From: Panonychus citri
Lineage: Eukaryota > Arthropoda > Arachnida > Trombidiformes > Tetranychidae
NCBI RefSeq assembly: GCF_014898815.1
Contig: NW_026515433.1
Coordinates: forward strand, 2,626,501 to 2,690,500
DNA: 64,000 bases
Direction of reading: 5' to 3'
In this document: in pieces, positions 13,583 to 24,887 of the stretch
Layout of the letters: every line of letters starts with the position of its first letter
Numbering within the stretch: position 1 is the stretch's first letter
Program-made: the position numbers and the translations under genes
Notes under the pieces: model-generated
Databases searched by the model: none
Told to the model about the DNA's origin: nothing
What the model saw: the letters and a program-made list of their open reading frames with translations, nothing else

Positions 13583-16500
13583 ATGCCTTTCCATAAGTCA
13601 CTCGAAATGTCCAAAGACGATTCAACTGTTTCTTCACCTTTTAAATGGTTAATTTCATCTAAAGGTGAACTGTTCAGATCTTTTCTTGCTGAATTAGTTG
13701 GAACTGCGATTCTGGTCATTTTTACCTGTGGTACTTGTACGGCGACAGGTACACGACCTGATACCCTTGTGTCCACTGCCCTTTCCTTTGGATTAACTGT
13801 CGCTTGTTTGGTCGCTACTTTGGGTCATGTTTCCGGTTGTCATATTAATCCAGCGGTTACAATTGGTCTTCTGGTCAACGGTCAAGTTTCACTTGTTCGG
13901 TCAATCGTCTACCTGATCGCCCAACTCATCGGCGGTGTCGCGGGTGCCGGTCTACTTTATGGTGCTCTCTCCAAACCGGAAACACTTTGTGCCACCGTCT
14001 TATCGGTTGACCCGATCCAAGGGATAATCGTCGAGTGCTTAATCTGTTTCCTTTTGGTATTAACTGTTTGCAATGTTTGCCAATCAAATCCGTCCAATGC
14101 TCCGCTCTTAATTGGCCTCGCAGTGACCACTGGTCACTTATTTGCGGTAAGAACAATCAACAATCAACTCCACCCTTTAACCCGATCCAATGATCATCAA
14201 GTTACTCTGTTTGATTTATCATTCTAATTGTGTTTTCAATTTTTCCATTGTTTTTAGTTTTGGAGGGAAATGTTGAATTTAATTGTTGATTAACTTTTCT
14301 CTATGTTAATTGTGTTGATTGTTAATTCTAATTGTTTCCTCTCTTTTTTTTGTTATACAAAGAATCAAAGGTTTATATTTACCTGAGTATTTAATTTTTA
14401 GATTCATCAACAATTAACCAACAGTGAAAAGTTATTCATTCCTATGTAAATTTAGTGAAACAATTAACTGAGCAATTAACTCATTGTTATCCAAATCAGG
14501 TTCATGTTTACAATTAACTGATTAACCTAAAGGTAAAAATAAAACAATGTTTATCTTTAGGTTGATTGCTTACTGAATATCTAATTGTGACCTTGTAAAC
14601 AAATTAACTGATTGTTGTGTTTAATTATAATCAACTACGTGAACTCAATCATTTTGATCAAGTTGATTAACTATTTAAAGATTAATAAGATTAAAATGAG
14701 ATTCTCAAGGTTTAATTTGATTCTCATCAATGGATTAGATTAATTATTTGGATATGATTTAGTTTGAATATCTAATTGTTATTACTAAATGAATGAGATT
14801 AAAAGTACAGTTTTAATTGTTAGTTAATCGTAATCATCTCTATTATAATTATCTAACCCTGAAAGTAAACAATTTAAAAATCATTTTTTCTACAACAATT
14901 TAATTAACTTTCTATTTCCTTTTCCTAATTTGTTTTTGATAAAAAAAACAAATACTTTTAATTGTTGTACTTATTTCACACAATTAATTGACACATTTGA
15001 TTTAGTTTATTGTTTTAACACTATCTCGTTAATTGCAATTTAATTTTTCCTCATTGATGATTTATTAACTGATTGTGGAATAGACGGAAAATGATCAGTT
15101 GATTGTTGATGATTAACTAAACCTATTCACCGGATTTCCGAAGGAAAAAGTTTCAAGGTTGATTTTGACTTTTTCTTTTCTTCTAAATTACAACAATTAA
15201 CTCTTCTAATTGTTATAATCTCGTTGATTGTGAACAATTAATGATGCTCATCAATCCAATGGTGATCCAAAGTGTGCCTATTCAATTGAAGACTATTAAG
15301 ATTAATTATTTTCTGTCAGCAATTTGATTGATTGTTTATCTTTTTTTAATCCTGATGAAAATTTTGTTACATTTAAACAATTGGGATGAATAAATGATCA
15401 ATCAAATCAAATTAACGAGCCAAGAAAATAGAAGACAAGTTAATTGTAACAATTTAATGTTCTTCTCATTCTAACAATTAACCTAAAAACATGATTAACT
15501 TGATTGTATCACCTTAATTGTGTCTGTTGTTTAATATTAACTTTGTCTTGTCTCAACAAAATTAACTAATCATTTATTAAAGTGATCAGTTAAATTGTTT
15601 CGGATCTTTTTGTTAAATTGTTGACGAAAACATTTCTAAATCATTAGATCATCACAATTGATTGTCAGTGGGCTTTTTCAGTAATTCTTCCCACAATTAA
15701 TTCACTAGATGATTAAATCACTTGAAGTGAAATCACCAAGACAATTAAGTGAATTGTTAAGGATTTTTATTCCTACTCGAAAATTAAACTTCGACAATTT
15801 AAATTATTACATTAATTCTAAGTAATAATCTAATCCACTAATTGTTGGGCCAATCAGTTGATCATTTTTCGCTAATTGAATCAACAAATTCACACGACAA
15901 TTAAATCAAAACAGTTACAAATCGAGTCTCAATTATCTAACCAATGGATCTTCAATTAGAAGCGTTTGTCTATCTTTTCATATTTAATTGTGTTGATTGT
16001 TGATTATCATACAATTTTCTGTAACTAAATTAAATGTCTCACACTAATCATAATCCTTAATCATTTAAATTGATTAAACTAACCGAAAAGTGGAGTTAAT
16101 TTAATTCCTTGTACATTGTTACTTTTACCCTAGAAAAAAAAGTCTAATGATCAATCAACCATAATATTTAATTGAATGATTGATTAGCTTAAAGATAATC
16201 ACCAACAATTAAGTCTTGAGTTACGGTTAATTCAAGGTATTAGTTAATCATTTGCCCATCATAATAGATTAACAGATTAATCGTAATTGGATTTATATTG
16301 TTGGAATCTATTGTCAACATGATCACAATTTATTTCGAGAGTGATATTAATTGAGATGATTTATTAGTCAATTAGAATATGAATTTTTATTTTTATTTTT
16401 CTCGGATCATTTGATTGTGCTGGTTAATTGTTGGTCTTCCCAATTTCGTGAAGATCAAGTTAATTGGTTGGGATGATTTTCTATTGAAAAAGGAAATGAT

Positions 16501-17212
16501 TACATCTCAAGTGACCAGTTGATCTTTTATTATGATTGTATGAATGGTCAATGTTAATTGTACATCAATTAGAGTTTCTAATGTTTCTCACGATACATGA
16601 ATTCTCCATTAATTGTTATCCTTTTCTTGATGATGGTCATTTCTAACTGACCAATTGATTATCCATATTCTAATTTACTAATTGTCCATCTCCTAAACAG
16701 ATTCCATTGACTTCTTCATCAATGAACACTGCACGATCTTTTGGACCTGCAGTTATCGCCGGAGTTTGGGACAATCATTGGGTAAGTCTACATGATAATT
16801 TACCATCATTAATTTCCAGAGATGATGTGATTAGTTAATTGTCCCTTTTTCCACCTCAAATTTGAATGTTCAGTTGTTAATAATAAGCAAATTGTTTGGA
16901 AAAACACATGATAACATTTTCATTGTTATTCTGTTATTTTTTTTTACGTAAAGAAAAGCAGGAAATGTTTTTCCATTTTAATTTCTCTCTTTTATATTTC
17001 TCTGGGCAATTTGATCTCGTCCGTTGATACAATTAGCTAATTGTTATCTTTTCCTCTCTCTCTTTAAGGTCTATTGGGTTGGTCCCTTACTCGGCGGTGC
17101 TCTTGGTGGTTTTGTCCATCGATTCATTTTCCTCAACAAATCAATTTACGATAAATGTGAAACCTCAGCCAAAGGAAACGATGAAGTACCGAATGTGACA
17201 ACATCTATTTAA
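13583..17212 (+). CDS. Aquaporin (water-channel type) with an NTA second box
   Basis: Six-pass major intrinsic protein of the plasma membrane. Exons 13583-14146, 16701-16781 and 17069-17212 join in phase 0 and give 262 residues. The first half carries SGCHINPAVT (NPA at 89-91). The second half-helix reads SSSMNTARSFGPAV, so the usual NPA is N197-T198-A199. Selectivity-filter positions inferred by alignment are F69, H185, S194 and R200, the pattern of water-selective rather than glycerol channels. DNHWVYWVGPLLGG near the last membrane span is typical of AQP4/DRIP/PRIP-like proteins. Translation may start at M1 or at M9. Intron 1 is 2.55 kb and made of CAATTAA-type sequence. It could be an arthropod DRIP or PRIP; I do not decide between them. 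Confidence 0.88.
14147..16700 (+). other. Aquaporin intron 1
   Basis: Long intron with donor gtaaga and acceptor taaacag. It is very AT-rich, full of AATTGTT, TTGATT and CAATTAA words. I see no exon, RNA gene or transposon in it. Confidence 0.7.
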
Positions 17213-17950
17213 ATCACTGCTTGATTAACCCTCTACCCTAATGATTAGTTAATCATCGGTCCATCTTCACTACTCACTGATCATCAAAGGTGTCGTTGTG
17301 TCAATCAACTGAAACAAAATTATTCTTATTTTTTTCTCATTACTTTTAAGTTCTTTGAGTTTATCATTTTGATTTCATCTCTTTTTTTGTTTATCCATTT
17401 TTTCAAAACAAAACAAAAAGAAAAACCAAAAAAAACAAAACGAAACAATTAACCAAATTATTCTTACAATCAAGTGCCTATCATCTTTTCGGATCAACTT
17501 AATTGTCTTGGTCAAGTGCACAATCATCAGGAAAACTTATCCACTCGAAAAAGAATCCAGGAATCCTTAAATTAATCGCACAAGGAATAGAAATCAATCC
17601 AATCGAATCAAATTTAATTTCTAACTCACTTTGTCTATTTATTGACTAAACCAAATTCTTTTCAGATCAAAATCTCATTCTTTTTTATTTTAATTCTATT
17701 CATTAATAAAAAAAGACAATTCTCCATTCTTATAAATCGTATCAACTTTTTAATCCACAATTTAATCAACAATTAAATTTAATTTCTTCAAATGAATCTA
17801 ATTGTTTAGAGAATTGAAAAGTGGCTCCATCTGTTGGCGCTTTGGAACAAAAGGTAAACATATGTTCACATTTTCACTTGTGAGTCACAAATTGCAAGTT
17901 GCTTGATGTTTGGATCAGTTTAATTTAGTTTTCTTTTTTGATTAATTACC
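17213..17950. other. Intergenic, aquaporin 3' end to PARN promoter
   Basis: Aquaporin 3' UTR followed by the PARN upstream region. The notable element is CCATCTGTTGGCGC at 17827-17840, listed separately. The rest is AT-rich with A-rich runs near 17400-17450. Confidence 0.5.
17827..17840 (+). promoter_or_regulatory. GCCATCT/AGATGGC-type promoter motif upstream of PARN
   Basis: CCATCTGTTGGCGC stands out as GC-rich in AT-rich surroundings, about 110 bases before the PARN ATG. Related AGATGGC words lie upstream of the RING gene (22287-22299 and 22638-22650) and of MRPS14 (58491-58503). The core resembles the YY1 site (AAGATGGCGGC) and part of the CTCF site; which factor binds is not known from sequence. 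Confidence 0.4.
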
Positions 17951-19763
17951 ATGGATGTTGTTCGAAGTAATTTCGTTGAATTATTGCCTAAGCTTCGTGA
18001 AGACATAAGGAACTGTGATTTAATTTCGATTGACACTGAGCTTTCTGGCCTTGGACAATCTGGAAACTCTTATTTTGATACATTGGAAGAGAGATATTGT
18101 AAGATTAAAAATTCCATCTCTAATTATCTTCTAATACAATATGGCCTGAGCTGTTTTACTAAATTACCAGATGATGACGATGAGAATGGTAAAAATGGAG
18201 GATATTCTTGTTCCAATTATAACTTCTACATCTTTCCCTACAAAGTTCCGGGTGCGGTTACTCATAGAGATAGAAGTTTTCTTTGCCAAAGCTCAGCTCT
18301 CACATTTCTCTCTGGACATGATTTCGATTTTAACAAATGGATTCGTGAGGGTATTTCTTATATGAACATTGAGGAAGAATCTAATCTAATGTCAACTTTA
18401 CAAGGTAAACATGTTACCCTCAATACTACAACCGCTGATTTGAATTCCACTGGTAAAAGTCTGAATGAGTCGACGATTCAACCTTTGATTAACACTTACC
18501 CGATTCCCGATGAGCATAAAGATTTTATTGAGAAATTTATGTCTAGTCTCAATAGTTTTGTCTGTGATGAGTCTCGAAGTAGATGGAATACTGATCCGTG
18601 CTCATCGTTCAGAAGAAAGTTGATCTTCCAATCAGTTAAAAGTTTAAATATCACCAATTTAAAACTCACCTCAGTCCAATGTATGGAAAGTACAATCGAT
18701 AGATTCATTTCAATTGAGAAAATTTCCTCGGAACAAAAAGCCAAAGAAGAGAAGACAATTATCGATGAAGCCGTTGGATTTTCACGAATTATCCAAGAAT
18801 TAATAGATTGCAAGAAACCAATTGTTGGTCACAATTTACTACTCGATATGGTTCATACAATTCGTCATTTCATCGCACCTTTACCTGACTCTCTGCACGA
18901 ATTTAAAGAAATGTTGACTGAATTACTTCCCAATACTTACGATACCAAGTTCATGGTTAAAGCTGATTCCAAATTAGAATCTAAATTTCAGAGTAAGTTT
19001 TTCTAATCAACAATATTCTATTCTAACAAATTCTAATTGAAACGCTTTCTTTTCTTCCACAGATACTGGACTCAATGATCTTTTCAATGGAGTTCAAAAA
19101 GCTCCATTTCCAAACATCCATGTAAAGATAATCAACAAACCCGAAGACGAAAATGATAATGACGAGAAAAAAATTTCCTTCCACAATGCTGGTTATGATT
19201 CTTATGTAACTGGTGTTATATTTCTGAATCTTGTTCATTACCTTTATCCAAATAATAGTTTGATTAACAATTTGCCCCAATTGTCAAATTATAAAGGAAA
19301 ATACAATCTAACTTATAGCTTTGATATTGATCACCTTGATATCACCAAAAATCAACAAGAGACTGAAAGATTTAATGTTTTCCACATCACTTTTCCCTCT
19401 TTTTGGACGAAAGCGGAAATTTTTGACCTTCTCTCACCATTTCGACCTGGACAAATTGGTTGGATCAATGATACTTCCGCTTTTATCGCTTTGGACGATG
19501 TTTCTAATAGCAAAGATGTCAACCGGGTACTCACCATATCGAAAGGAGGTTCATCCGAGTGCTCAATTAAACCTTACAAAACTTTCATGGAAGAAAAATG
19601 TTCAACAATTAACAACCAAGGAAAACGTAAATTAGATGAACATTTAATTGAAGATGAAAAAACCATCGAAACGTCAACACCATTAATCAAAAAGGCGAAA
19701 TCATCTAACAAAACAGTAACCACTCACGAACGAACCATTTTTGACAATTGTGATGATTGGTAA
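17951..19763 (+). CDS. PARN: Poly(A)-specific ribonuclease PARN
   Basis: DEDD-family 3' exonuclease that removes poly(A) tails and trims small-RNA 3' ends in nucleus and cytoplasm. Exons 17951-18992 and 19063-19763 join in phase 1 (70-base intron) to encode 580 residues. Start MDVVRSNF matches the family, and D28 and E30 in ISIDTELSGL fall at the same positions as in human PARN. The second catalytic Asp is about residue 299 (GHNLLLDMVH). H388 and D393 lie in HNAGYDSYVTG. An R3H-like insert occupies the region around residues 180-230. A C-terminal RRM-like segment contains FHITFPSFWTKAEIF and GWINDTSAFIAL. A basic, nuclear-signal-like tail ends in DDW, resembling the vertebrate PDTW end. PNLDC1, the paralogue, is less likely because of the RRM-like part and the tail. 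Confidence 0.95.
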
Positions 19764-20404
19764 TTACTGTTGATTAAACATCAAGGTTAATTTTTTTCTA
19801 ATTTTTTCTAATTTTTGAGAATTAAAAATTTCCTGTTAACTTATTTGTTCAACTTGTTTCTATCATATAAAGATTGTCATCTTCGTTTATTCAAAAATTA
19901 ACCAAATCAACTTAGTGTTGATTAATTTTCTCACTCTCTCTCTCTCTCTCTATTTTGATGAAATACAATTTGATTTAAATAACAATCGCAATCACAATTT
20001 GACAGAAATTTTTTATTATTACAAAAAGGCAAACAATAATAATAATTACCTCTTTTTTTTTTGATTAAATTTTGTTTGCGTTAAAATAAACAATTAACAA
20101 TTTGAATGTGTATTAAAGGTGAAGTTGATTAGGTTTTTCAATTAAGCTTTTACTTGGATCACTTTTTGTTAGCTCTTCACCGACACTTAATTGATTTGAT
20201 GATTACATTTAGTGTGTTTGTGTGATTAAATTTTCTTGATTCACTACAATATGGATTTTGAGAGATATTGATTATTTTTTCACTTTTTACAATTTTACAT
20301 GATGATTTAGTCTTTTTTTTTATCATCATCAATATCAAAGTCATCACAAGTATATTTGATTATTTAGTGATGATTTGAATTGATTAGGAGCTGAGATTTA
20401 CCGT
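19764..20404. other. Convergent intergenic, PARN and RING gene
   Basis: 3' ends of the plus-strand PARN and minus-strand RING genes face each other here. It contains a short CT run near 19935-19950 and T- and A-rich stretches. No coding signal. Confidence 0.6.
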
Positions 20405-22133
20405 TTAAACAATGATATCATTATTTACTGTTGATGATCGGGTATTGTTAATAGATACAGTTGTAATTGTGGTTGTAGTTGTAGTATTGGGAGTAGTTGT
20501 TGTTGTTGTTGTTGTTGATTGAATGTTTGGATTAATAGTAACATCATTGTTTTGATTTAAATTGGGAAAGGCTGCTTCTCTTATCACTTGCTGAAATAGC
20601 CTATGCCTTGATTGTATTAGAGCATCGGTTAACCATTGATCTGGTGGCGGAGATTCCACTCGATTTTCACAATTAACTGAATGTTCAGGTGCCAGTGTGA
20701 TGGGTGTTATATCGGCTTCTATACTGGCGAGGATTGATGAATTACGCCTGGATGGATTTACTTGAGTACTTCGGTCAAATCTTAAGCGAAAGTTACTTGA
20801 TAAGGTTCCAGCGTAATTGGCAATTTGACGAGATGAAATTGATGCATCTAAATTGGAATTGTTAGCAATTAAAGGTGTTCGTTCATTGGCACCATCTTCA
20901 TTTGCTTCATTTTCAAAGTCAGAATCAGAGTCTTCACTCATTCCAGGTAAAATGACCTGCCCTTTACATACAGGGCAAACTTTTCGGTTCTTGGTTAACC
21001 ATGGATCGATACATTTCACATGGTATACTGGAAGAGAAGGAAAAAACAAATAATTAACAGACATGAATCTAAATAAGATTGATAAACAAATAAAGATTAC
21101 AAGATATGGAAAATCTTGGTCAAATAAAGAGAAGAAGCAAATTGAGAAAAAAATCACTCGAAAGATACAAATTAATTGGTTTCTCTCTCTCTCTCTCACT
21201 ACAATCAACTTGTTTAAACCAATTACGACCAGATTAATTGAACAACTCACAATGGCCACAAGGAAGGACTCGAAGCTTCTCGCCTTCGGTATATTCATCA
21301 AGACAAATTGCACAAGTATCAAACTGTTCACCTGTAGAAAGAGAAAAAGCAAATCAAATTAGAAAATTGGTCCAAGATTAATGGACGAAAAGTTGACATG
21401 TGAGATTTGATAGACAGAAATTGTGACTAATTGTCAGGATTGATTTGATTGAACATCAATGATCAGTAAATTGTAAATGAACCAAGGAACAAGTAACAGT
21501 TAAACTGATGAAAAGGTTACATAACATAAACAAATGAGATTGAGTAATTCTTGTTTACCTTTTTGATATTTGGTGATTGGAATTTGTTTGAGATACTTTT
21601 TCTTTAATCTATATTTACTTCCTCGCCGGAGGTTCCGTATACATCTCATTATCTGCAAAATCTAGAAAGATATAGTAAAAGCATATTCTTGGATAATTTT
21701 AAGATATGTCAAGATCAAGGAGTTAAGGCTTTAAAGAGACATTGTGTTCAAAGTATTTAGATGTCAACAATTGAGATTTGTAACAAATAGACATGAACAG
21801 GTAACATGCAGATTGTAATTAATTTGACTTGTTAAAGCGAAACTCATTGATTAATAAGACGATAGCTTAAAAATATTTAGTGGGATACATGGAATGGACA
21901 TTGATTTTTTCTTTGTTAGTAGAAAAAGACACAGGAAAAGTGAAAGAGATTCTTGTTAATTGGGAAATCGGGATATAAACATGGAGACGAAGATGAAGAA
22001 AAGAGTTGAAGATGAAAATGAAAATGAAATTTATCTTTACCATGAAACAAAACAATACAGTTAAACAGAGACCAATGGTTATTATGAATGGCAAGAGGTA
22101 GGCATTTATATCTATCGGTGGGTCTGGATCCAT
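20405..22133 (-). CDS. RNF13/RNF167-like RING-H2 ubiquitin ligase lacking the PA domain
   Basis: Membrane RING E3 of endosomes and lysosomes by family. Exons 22041-22133, 21559-21661, 21251-21331 and 20405-21027 give 299 residues. A membrane span at about 11-31 (LLPFIITIGLCLTVLFCF) is followed by a basic juxtamembrane stretch with KYLKQIPITKYQKGEQ and DTCAICLDEY. The RING-H2 runs from about C72 to C113, with CGHLYHVKCIDPWLTK and CPVC. An acidic Ser/Asp segment and NERTPLIANN follow, as in RNF13. The tail has an ACA-coded Thr run. Family members normally start with a signal peptide and a PA domain; here an in-frame TAA precedes the ATG with no AG acceptor between, so the protein begins at the membrane span. 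Exon 2 has two possible acceptors nine bases apart (exon start 21661 or 21652). Confidence 0.85.
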
Positions 22134-23018
22134 GATGGTTAACCCACGAGATGATTAATTAAAAAAGAATTAAAATTAAATAAAAATAAATGAGAAAAAC
22201 TGATTTAAGAGAAATGAAAACAAGACTCAAAAATCAAAATTCTTCATCAACAACAAACAAATATCGAATTCTTTTTCTTATACAACCAGATGGCGACACT
22301 CGGAAAGAATTAAAATTCTTTTCAAATTGTTTAATTAATTAATCTAATTATCTTTGAATGACCAAGGAAATTGGAAATTTTCTGCAATTATCGATGAAAA
22401 TTTTAGAATAACTTGAGAATATTTTAGAATTGGAATAGTGGGAATTTCACTTTCTTAAGAAGAGATGATTTTCTAAGATGAATAATTGATCGAAATATTT
22501 GATCAAGTTAATTGTCAACATTTCGAAAAAATTAAATGGATTCGACTATTTAATTCTAAATTATATTTGATGGGTCAATTTTCAAAGAGCAATGAACTTT
22601 TATTCTAATGATTAATTTACCTACTTATTCATAATCACTAGATGGCAACAATTTAATCGTCTGAAATTGTGAAAAATTGGTCAACAGAATTAGAAATCAA
22701 TTGATTTGATTTCAAGTTCCACTTTCATGATAATTATTTAGGTGATTTTCTTGTTGAACAATTGATAAAATTTTAATTTCATTATATCGCGATTGTAATT
22801 GGTAGAATTTAAAAAATATTCATTTTGATTTGTTGAATTTCTTGAGATGATTCAGTTGAAAGTTCATCTTTAGTATTTATATAATTTTCTTTGCATAAAT
22901 AAAGAGTTTGTGTTTATTAACAATTCGCATAATTTAACTGAATTAAGGAGAGAAAAAAAAATCAAAATATCGGCGAAATTTTGGTTCAATTTCGATCATC
23001 ATGAGGAATATTGGAACT
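22134..23018. other. Promoter side of RING gene, 3' side of MON1
   Basis: About 0.9 kb, AT-rich, without any exon that could supply a PA domain to the RING gene. It contains two AGATGGC words, at 22287-22299 (CAGATGGCGACAC) and 22638-22650 (CTAGATGGCAACA), that look like shared promoter elements. Confidence 0.55.
22287..22299 (-). promoter_or_regulatory. AGATGGCGAC motif upstream of the RING gene
   Basis: CAGATGGCGACAC lies about 155 bases upstream of the RING-gene ATG, in otherwise AT-rich DNA. The core AGATGGCGAC recurs upstream of MRPS14 (58494-58503) and in part upstream of PARN. It is a candidate housekeeping promoter element. Confidence 0.35.
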
Positions 23019-24887
23019 TTAATAATCACGGAACATGAGTTTATCCTCTTCTTTCTTGATCCATTTGACGATCATTTGAGCGGCATTTAGTCCCATAGAT
23101 TTCGTGGTTGTAGGTTCTAATTGAGCATATAATTGGAATGTCGGAGAATGCCAGCCAAGAATGACCACTTTATGCCGATCAGATCGAAGCCAAAAGATTT
23201 TAAGTCGAGAAGATAACATTCGATGAGCAACAAAATGGATCAATGGACTAATTTGTACAACCGAATTAAATTGTGAAAGTGACGAGCGAAATATAGATTG
23301 CGACCTTAAGGTCATATACCAAAAGTATTGTAGACAAGGTATATTAAGATCACTAAACGGAGGTGAAGTTAATTTGATCTTATTAAGACGTTCACCTAAA
23401 TTGTCCTTTACCATTTGACAATTGTGAAAATCCTCCTTATCGGTTGTTAATAAGATCAACGCTAATTGTGGTGATGAGGATAAATGTGAGGATGGTGATG
23501 AGGTTGCCGAGGGTGTGGGTGATGATGACGATGAATTTTGATTGTTAAGGTAAGAAATGTGTCCATGCATAAAAGCCGAAGCATCGATCCGAGGTAAACA
23601 CAAGGGTAACCATAGACTTTCAACTGATTTTAATTGTGATTCGGAGGCCATAACCAAACATTGAATCAATTGCATATCAAGTGGACTTAATTTTGAACAT
23701 TTACTATTATAATTGGAGACGGCGAGTATTTTGGTTGACGGGAAATCGTCTTCATGAGTTCTTAGGAAAATGTCCGGATTGGTTTCGCTGGTTGAATAAT
23801 AATAATTTGAAGGTTCGACTGTTAATAATAAACCAAAAGCGATTCGTGATTTAACCGATGATATACTTGAGTTAATTGCGTTGGTTATTGAATCTCGAAC
23901 TGTTTGATTAAGTGGATAGACTGGAATTAAAGCTCTATTAACATATGATCGATGGTAATTAACTTGATGCGGATGAGAATTACTTGAAGGTGAAGATCTA
24001 ATTGATTGTGAAGATGAAGAAAATGGAATGGAAAGTGATGAAATATAACCATAGGTAATTGAAGAATCACTTTTAAATTGTGAATCTTTTTTACTATTGT
24101 TAACATGAGATGATTTTAGATTATCGAAGTGTTGATTGTCGAAAGTTTCATTTGAAGAAAATGTTAATTGTTGACCAGCATGTTGTCGACGACAAACAAT
24201 CGGTTTACCAATGAAACCTTGTTCGATTAGTATGTGAACCATTTTCTCGTTTCCTGTCAAAAGCCGTCTCAAGTCAAAGGTAGCTCGTTGTTCAAAAACT
24301 GATCTCAAGGTCTTTTCGGTAATCACGGAAACCAGTTGAGCGTGAATCTGGTTAATCAATAGGTTACCATCAATTCCGGAAAATGTGTGAGTTACAACAA
24401 CGAAAATCAATGGTGTCCGTTGGCTGAAGATAATTTTCAACCCTGACCGAGTTACGATGAAACGAATTGTATCTTTATGAGTATCCTGGAAACAATTAAC
24501 CAAAGCTTGACATAAAGGTAACAGGGTGACAATATCTTCACGAGTCGTATATGAATAAATCGGTTTACCAGATTCACTAAGAACAAATAATTCAAGTAGA
24601 TTAGTTTTATGGTCAATTTGTTGTTGTTGTTGTTGTTTCTGCCAATCAACCGATGGTGTTGTTGTCTCTTCATTACCAGGAATGAGTAGATTATTTGATG
24701 ATGATGATGATGATGATGAGTGAATGTTATTTTCATCATCTTCTGGATTAGATTTTGACTTGGTACAGTTAATTGTTTCCCTTTGATTCAGTGATTCTGG
24801 TGAAACCGGTGGTGAAGGTGATGAACATGGAGAAGTAGATGAGGCGGTGGAAAATGAACCATTTTCAATACAATCCGAAGATGACAT
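23019..24887 (-). CDS. MON1: Vacuolar fusion protein MON1
   Basis: Subunit of the MON1-CCZ1 complex, the guanine-nucleotide exchange factor that loads Rab7 onto late endosomes and autophagosomes. Single uninterrupted 622-residue frame. A disordered N-terminal ~95 residues rich in Ser, a Ser run and a Gln run (85-90) precede the first longin-like domain at LFVLSESGKPIYSY (about 100-113). Conserved patches follow: QRTPLIFVVV, RATFDLRRLLTGNEK, SLWLPLCLPRIDASAFMHGH and a C-terminal MIVKWIKKEEDKLMFRDY typical of MON1. Low-complexity Ser stretches separate the longin modules around residues 255-310 and 455-475. It is longer than most orthologues because of these linkers. No intron is seen, unlike its neighbours. 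Confidence 0.93.
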   Translation of the reverse strand: MSSSDCIENGSFSTASSTSPCSSPSPPVSPESLNQRETINCTKSKSNPEDDENNIHSSSSSSSSNNLLIPGNEETTTPSVDWQKQQQQQQIDHKTNLLELFVLSESGKPIYSYTTREDIVTLLPLCQALVNCFQDTHKDTIRFIVTRSGLKIIFSQRTPLIFVVVTHTFSGIDGNLLINQIHAQLVSVITEKTLRSVFEQRATFDLRRLLTGNEKMVHILIEQGFIGKPIVCRRQHAGQQLTFSSNETFDNQHFDNLKSSHVNNSKKDSQFKSDSSITYGYISSLSIPFSSSSQSIRSSPSSNSHPHQVNYHRSYVNRALIPVYPLNQTVRDSITNAINSSISSVKSRIAFGLLLTVEPSNYYYSTSETNPDIFLRTHEDDFPSTKILAVSNYNSKCSKLSPLDMQLIQCLVMASESQLKSVESLWLPLCLPRIDASAFMHGHISYLNNQNSSSSSPTPSATSSPSSHLSSSPQLALILLTTDKEDFHNCQMVKDNLGERLNKIKLTSPPFSDLNIPCLQYFWYMTLRSQSIFRSSLSQFNSVVQISPLIHFVAHRMLSSRLKIFWLRSDRHKVVILGWHSPTFQLYAQLEPTTTKSMGLNAAQMIVKWIKKEEDKLMFRDY

